A stretch of 5,739 nt of DNA from Methylotenera sp. (lineage in GTDB: Bacteria; Pseudomonadota; Gammaproteobacteria; Burkholderiales; Methylophilaceae), in the NCBI GenBank assembly GCA_027487055.1, contig JAIYEJ010000221.1, positions 1 through 5,739 of the forward strand, written 5' to 3'. A program made the position numbers and the translations under genes. The notes under the pieces are model-generated. The model did no database searches. It was not told the DNA's origin and saw only the letters and a list, made by a program, of their open reading frames with translations. Of this stretch, positions 5,146 through 5,739 are shown piece after piece. How positions within the stretch are numbered: the first letter of the stretch is position 1; each line of letters begins with the position of its first letter.

Positions 5146-5652
5146 TTATTTTCTAGGCCCAAGAAAGTCTGCTTTGCCAAGTGGTGTACCGTTGTGGCGC
5201 AAGATATTGTATGCAGTGGTTACATGAAAATAGACATTAGGATTAACCCAGTACAAAAGATAATCTTGGCCGGTAAATTTTAAATCTACCTTACGTATAG
5301 TAATCGTAATCTCACGGTTTTCTGCGCCCTCTAGTTGCGAAGGCGTAACGGCTTCAATAAACGCAAGTGTCTTTGAAATGCGTATTTGTAGCTCTGCAAA
5401 ACTAGTTTCAGTATCTTCAAATTTTGGAATTTCCAAATTAGCAAGCCTAGCTGCTGCGCCTTTACTCATATCGGTTGCGATTTGTACCTGCCGAATAAGC
5501 GGATACATATCTGGAAACAGTCTGGCGTTAAGTAGCGCGCTATGCTCGATTTGATTTGAATCTGCATAAGCCTCACCCTTTTTTAAGATAGTCGATAAGT
5601 TCTTTATCGCCCGTTTAAGCGGGGTGATTGTCGCTTCGTAAAAAGGTATCAT
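5146..5652 (-). CDS. DUF1993 family protein
   Basis: A 168-residue cytosolic protein that I assign to the DUF1993 family, helical-bundle proteins usually grouped near the DinB-like fold; their biochemical function is not established. Family-typical stretches are LLNARLFPDMYPLIRQVQIA (40-59), DMSKGAAARLANLEIPKFED (61-80), TSFAELQIRISKTLAF (83-98), REITITI (113-119), FTGQDYLLYWVNPNVYFHVT (126-145) and AYNILRHNGTPLGKADFLGP (147-166). Length is about normal for the family. ATG 5652 is chosen over an in-frame TTG at 5664 because a G-rich TTGGGG lies just upstream and the family begins close to this point. The gene converges on the AsmA-like gene with only 20 bp between stops and no convincing terminator. 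Upstream, a hairpin sits 20 bp from the ATG, so its own promoter is hard to place; TATATT between hairpin and ATG is the only -10-like sequence. Confidence 0.88.
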   Translation of the reverse strand: MIPFYEATITPLKRAIKNLSTILKKGEAYADSNQIEHSALLNARLFPDMYPLIRQVQIATDMSKGAAARLANLEIPKFEDTETSFAELQIRISKTLAFIEAVTPSQLEGAENREITITIRKVDLKFTGQDYLLYWVNPNVYFHVTTAYNILRHNGTPLGKADFLGPRK

Positions 5653-5672
5653 AGCTAGCCCCAATAATATAA

Positions 5673-5702
5673 AAGCCCATCATACATGAGCATGATGGGC
5701 TT
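5673..5702 (-). terminator. Strong hairpin, probable terminator of a minus-strand gene right of the window
   Basis: AAGCCCATCAT (5673-5683) pairs perfectly over 11 bp with ATGATGGGCTT (5692-5702) around an 8-base loop. On the minus strand the stem runs into TTTTATATTATT, a moderate T-tract, so it best fits termination of leftward transcription arriving from beyond base 5739. It lies 20 bp before the DUF1993 ATG, so readthrough here could control that gene. Confidence 0.6.
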
Positions 5703-5710
5703 AATGTAGT

Positions 5711-5734
5711 CAATTAAAAATTAGTTTTTAATTG
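5711..5734. repeat. AT-rich 10-bp perfect inverted repeat
   Basis: CAATTAAAAA (5711-5720) is the exact inverse of TTTTTAATTG (5725-5734), with a TTAG loop. Every pair but two is A-T, so an RNA stem would be weak. On the minus strand all three frames hit a stop inside this repeat, so it could be the 3' end of a gene from the right, followed by the stronger hairpin at 5673-5702. The window ends too soon to identify that gene. Confidence 0.4.
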
Positions 5735-5739
5735 CCGGC

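Noticed and set aside
1..5739. CRISPR array, insertion sequence, prophage or tRNA
   Set aside because: No regularly spaced repeats, transposase or integrase motifs, terminal inverted repeats with target duplications, or cloverleaf sequences were seen.

Overview
The window looks like chromosomal DNA of an AT-rich Gram-negative proteobacterium. Evidence for this is strong AAGGAGG-type ribosome binding sites, Sec signal peptides, an AsmA-like inner-membrane/periplasmic protein, a SOUL heme-binding protein and a DUF1993 protein. A betaproteobacterium, perhaps of the Methylophilaceae type, is my best guess, but that is an impression from protein style and not a measurement. I see no insertion sequence, phage gene, CRISPR array, tRNA or rRNA.

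Left part (1-1302, plus strand): the 3' end of a TPR-type gene, then a two-gene unit made of a small membrane-anchored protein with two cysteines and a secreted SOUL-family protein. The last two overlap by ATGA and are probably translationally coupled. Middle-left (1330-1893, minus strand): a two-gene unit, read right to left, of an unrecognised 52-residue protein with a near-perfect ribosome binding site and a four-helix small membrane protein 9 bp downstream. A divergent AT-rich intergenic region of about 400 bp follows (1894-2293). It holds direct repeats, several inverted repeats built on CTAG, and a possible 25-codon leader ORF.

The dominant gene (2294-5125, plus) encodes a 943-residue protein with an unusual order of parts. 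A small winged-helix-like N-terminal domain is followed by a roughly 330-residue proline-free, Lys/Glu/Ala-rich coiled coil, a basic linker, one transmembrane helix and a periplasmic AsmA-like domain. By the positive-inside rule the coiled coil is cytoplasmic. The protein would therefore tie a cytoplasmic sensor or adaptor domain to a periplasmic domain of the kind linked to lipid and outer-membrane homeostasis. This is the most interesting object in the window. It also contains in-phase slippery heptamers, two of which lead straight to a -1 frame stop.

Right end: a convergent minus-strand DUF1993 gene (5146-5652), then a strong GC-containing hairpin (5673-5702) and an AT-rich hairpin (5711-5734) that probably close a minus-strand gene lying beyond the window.
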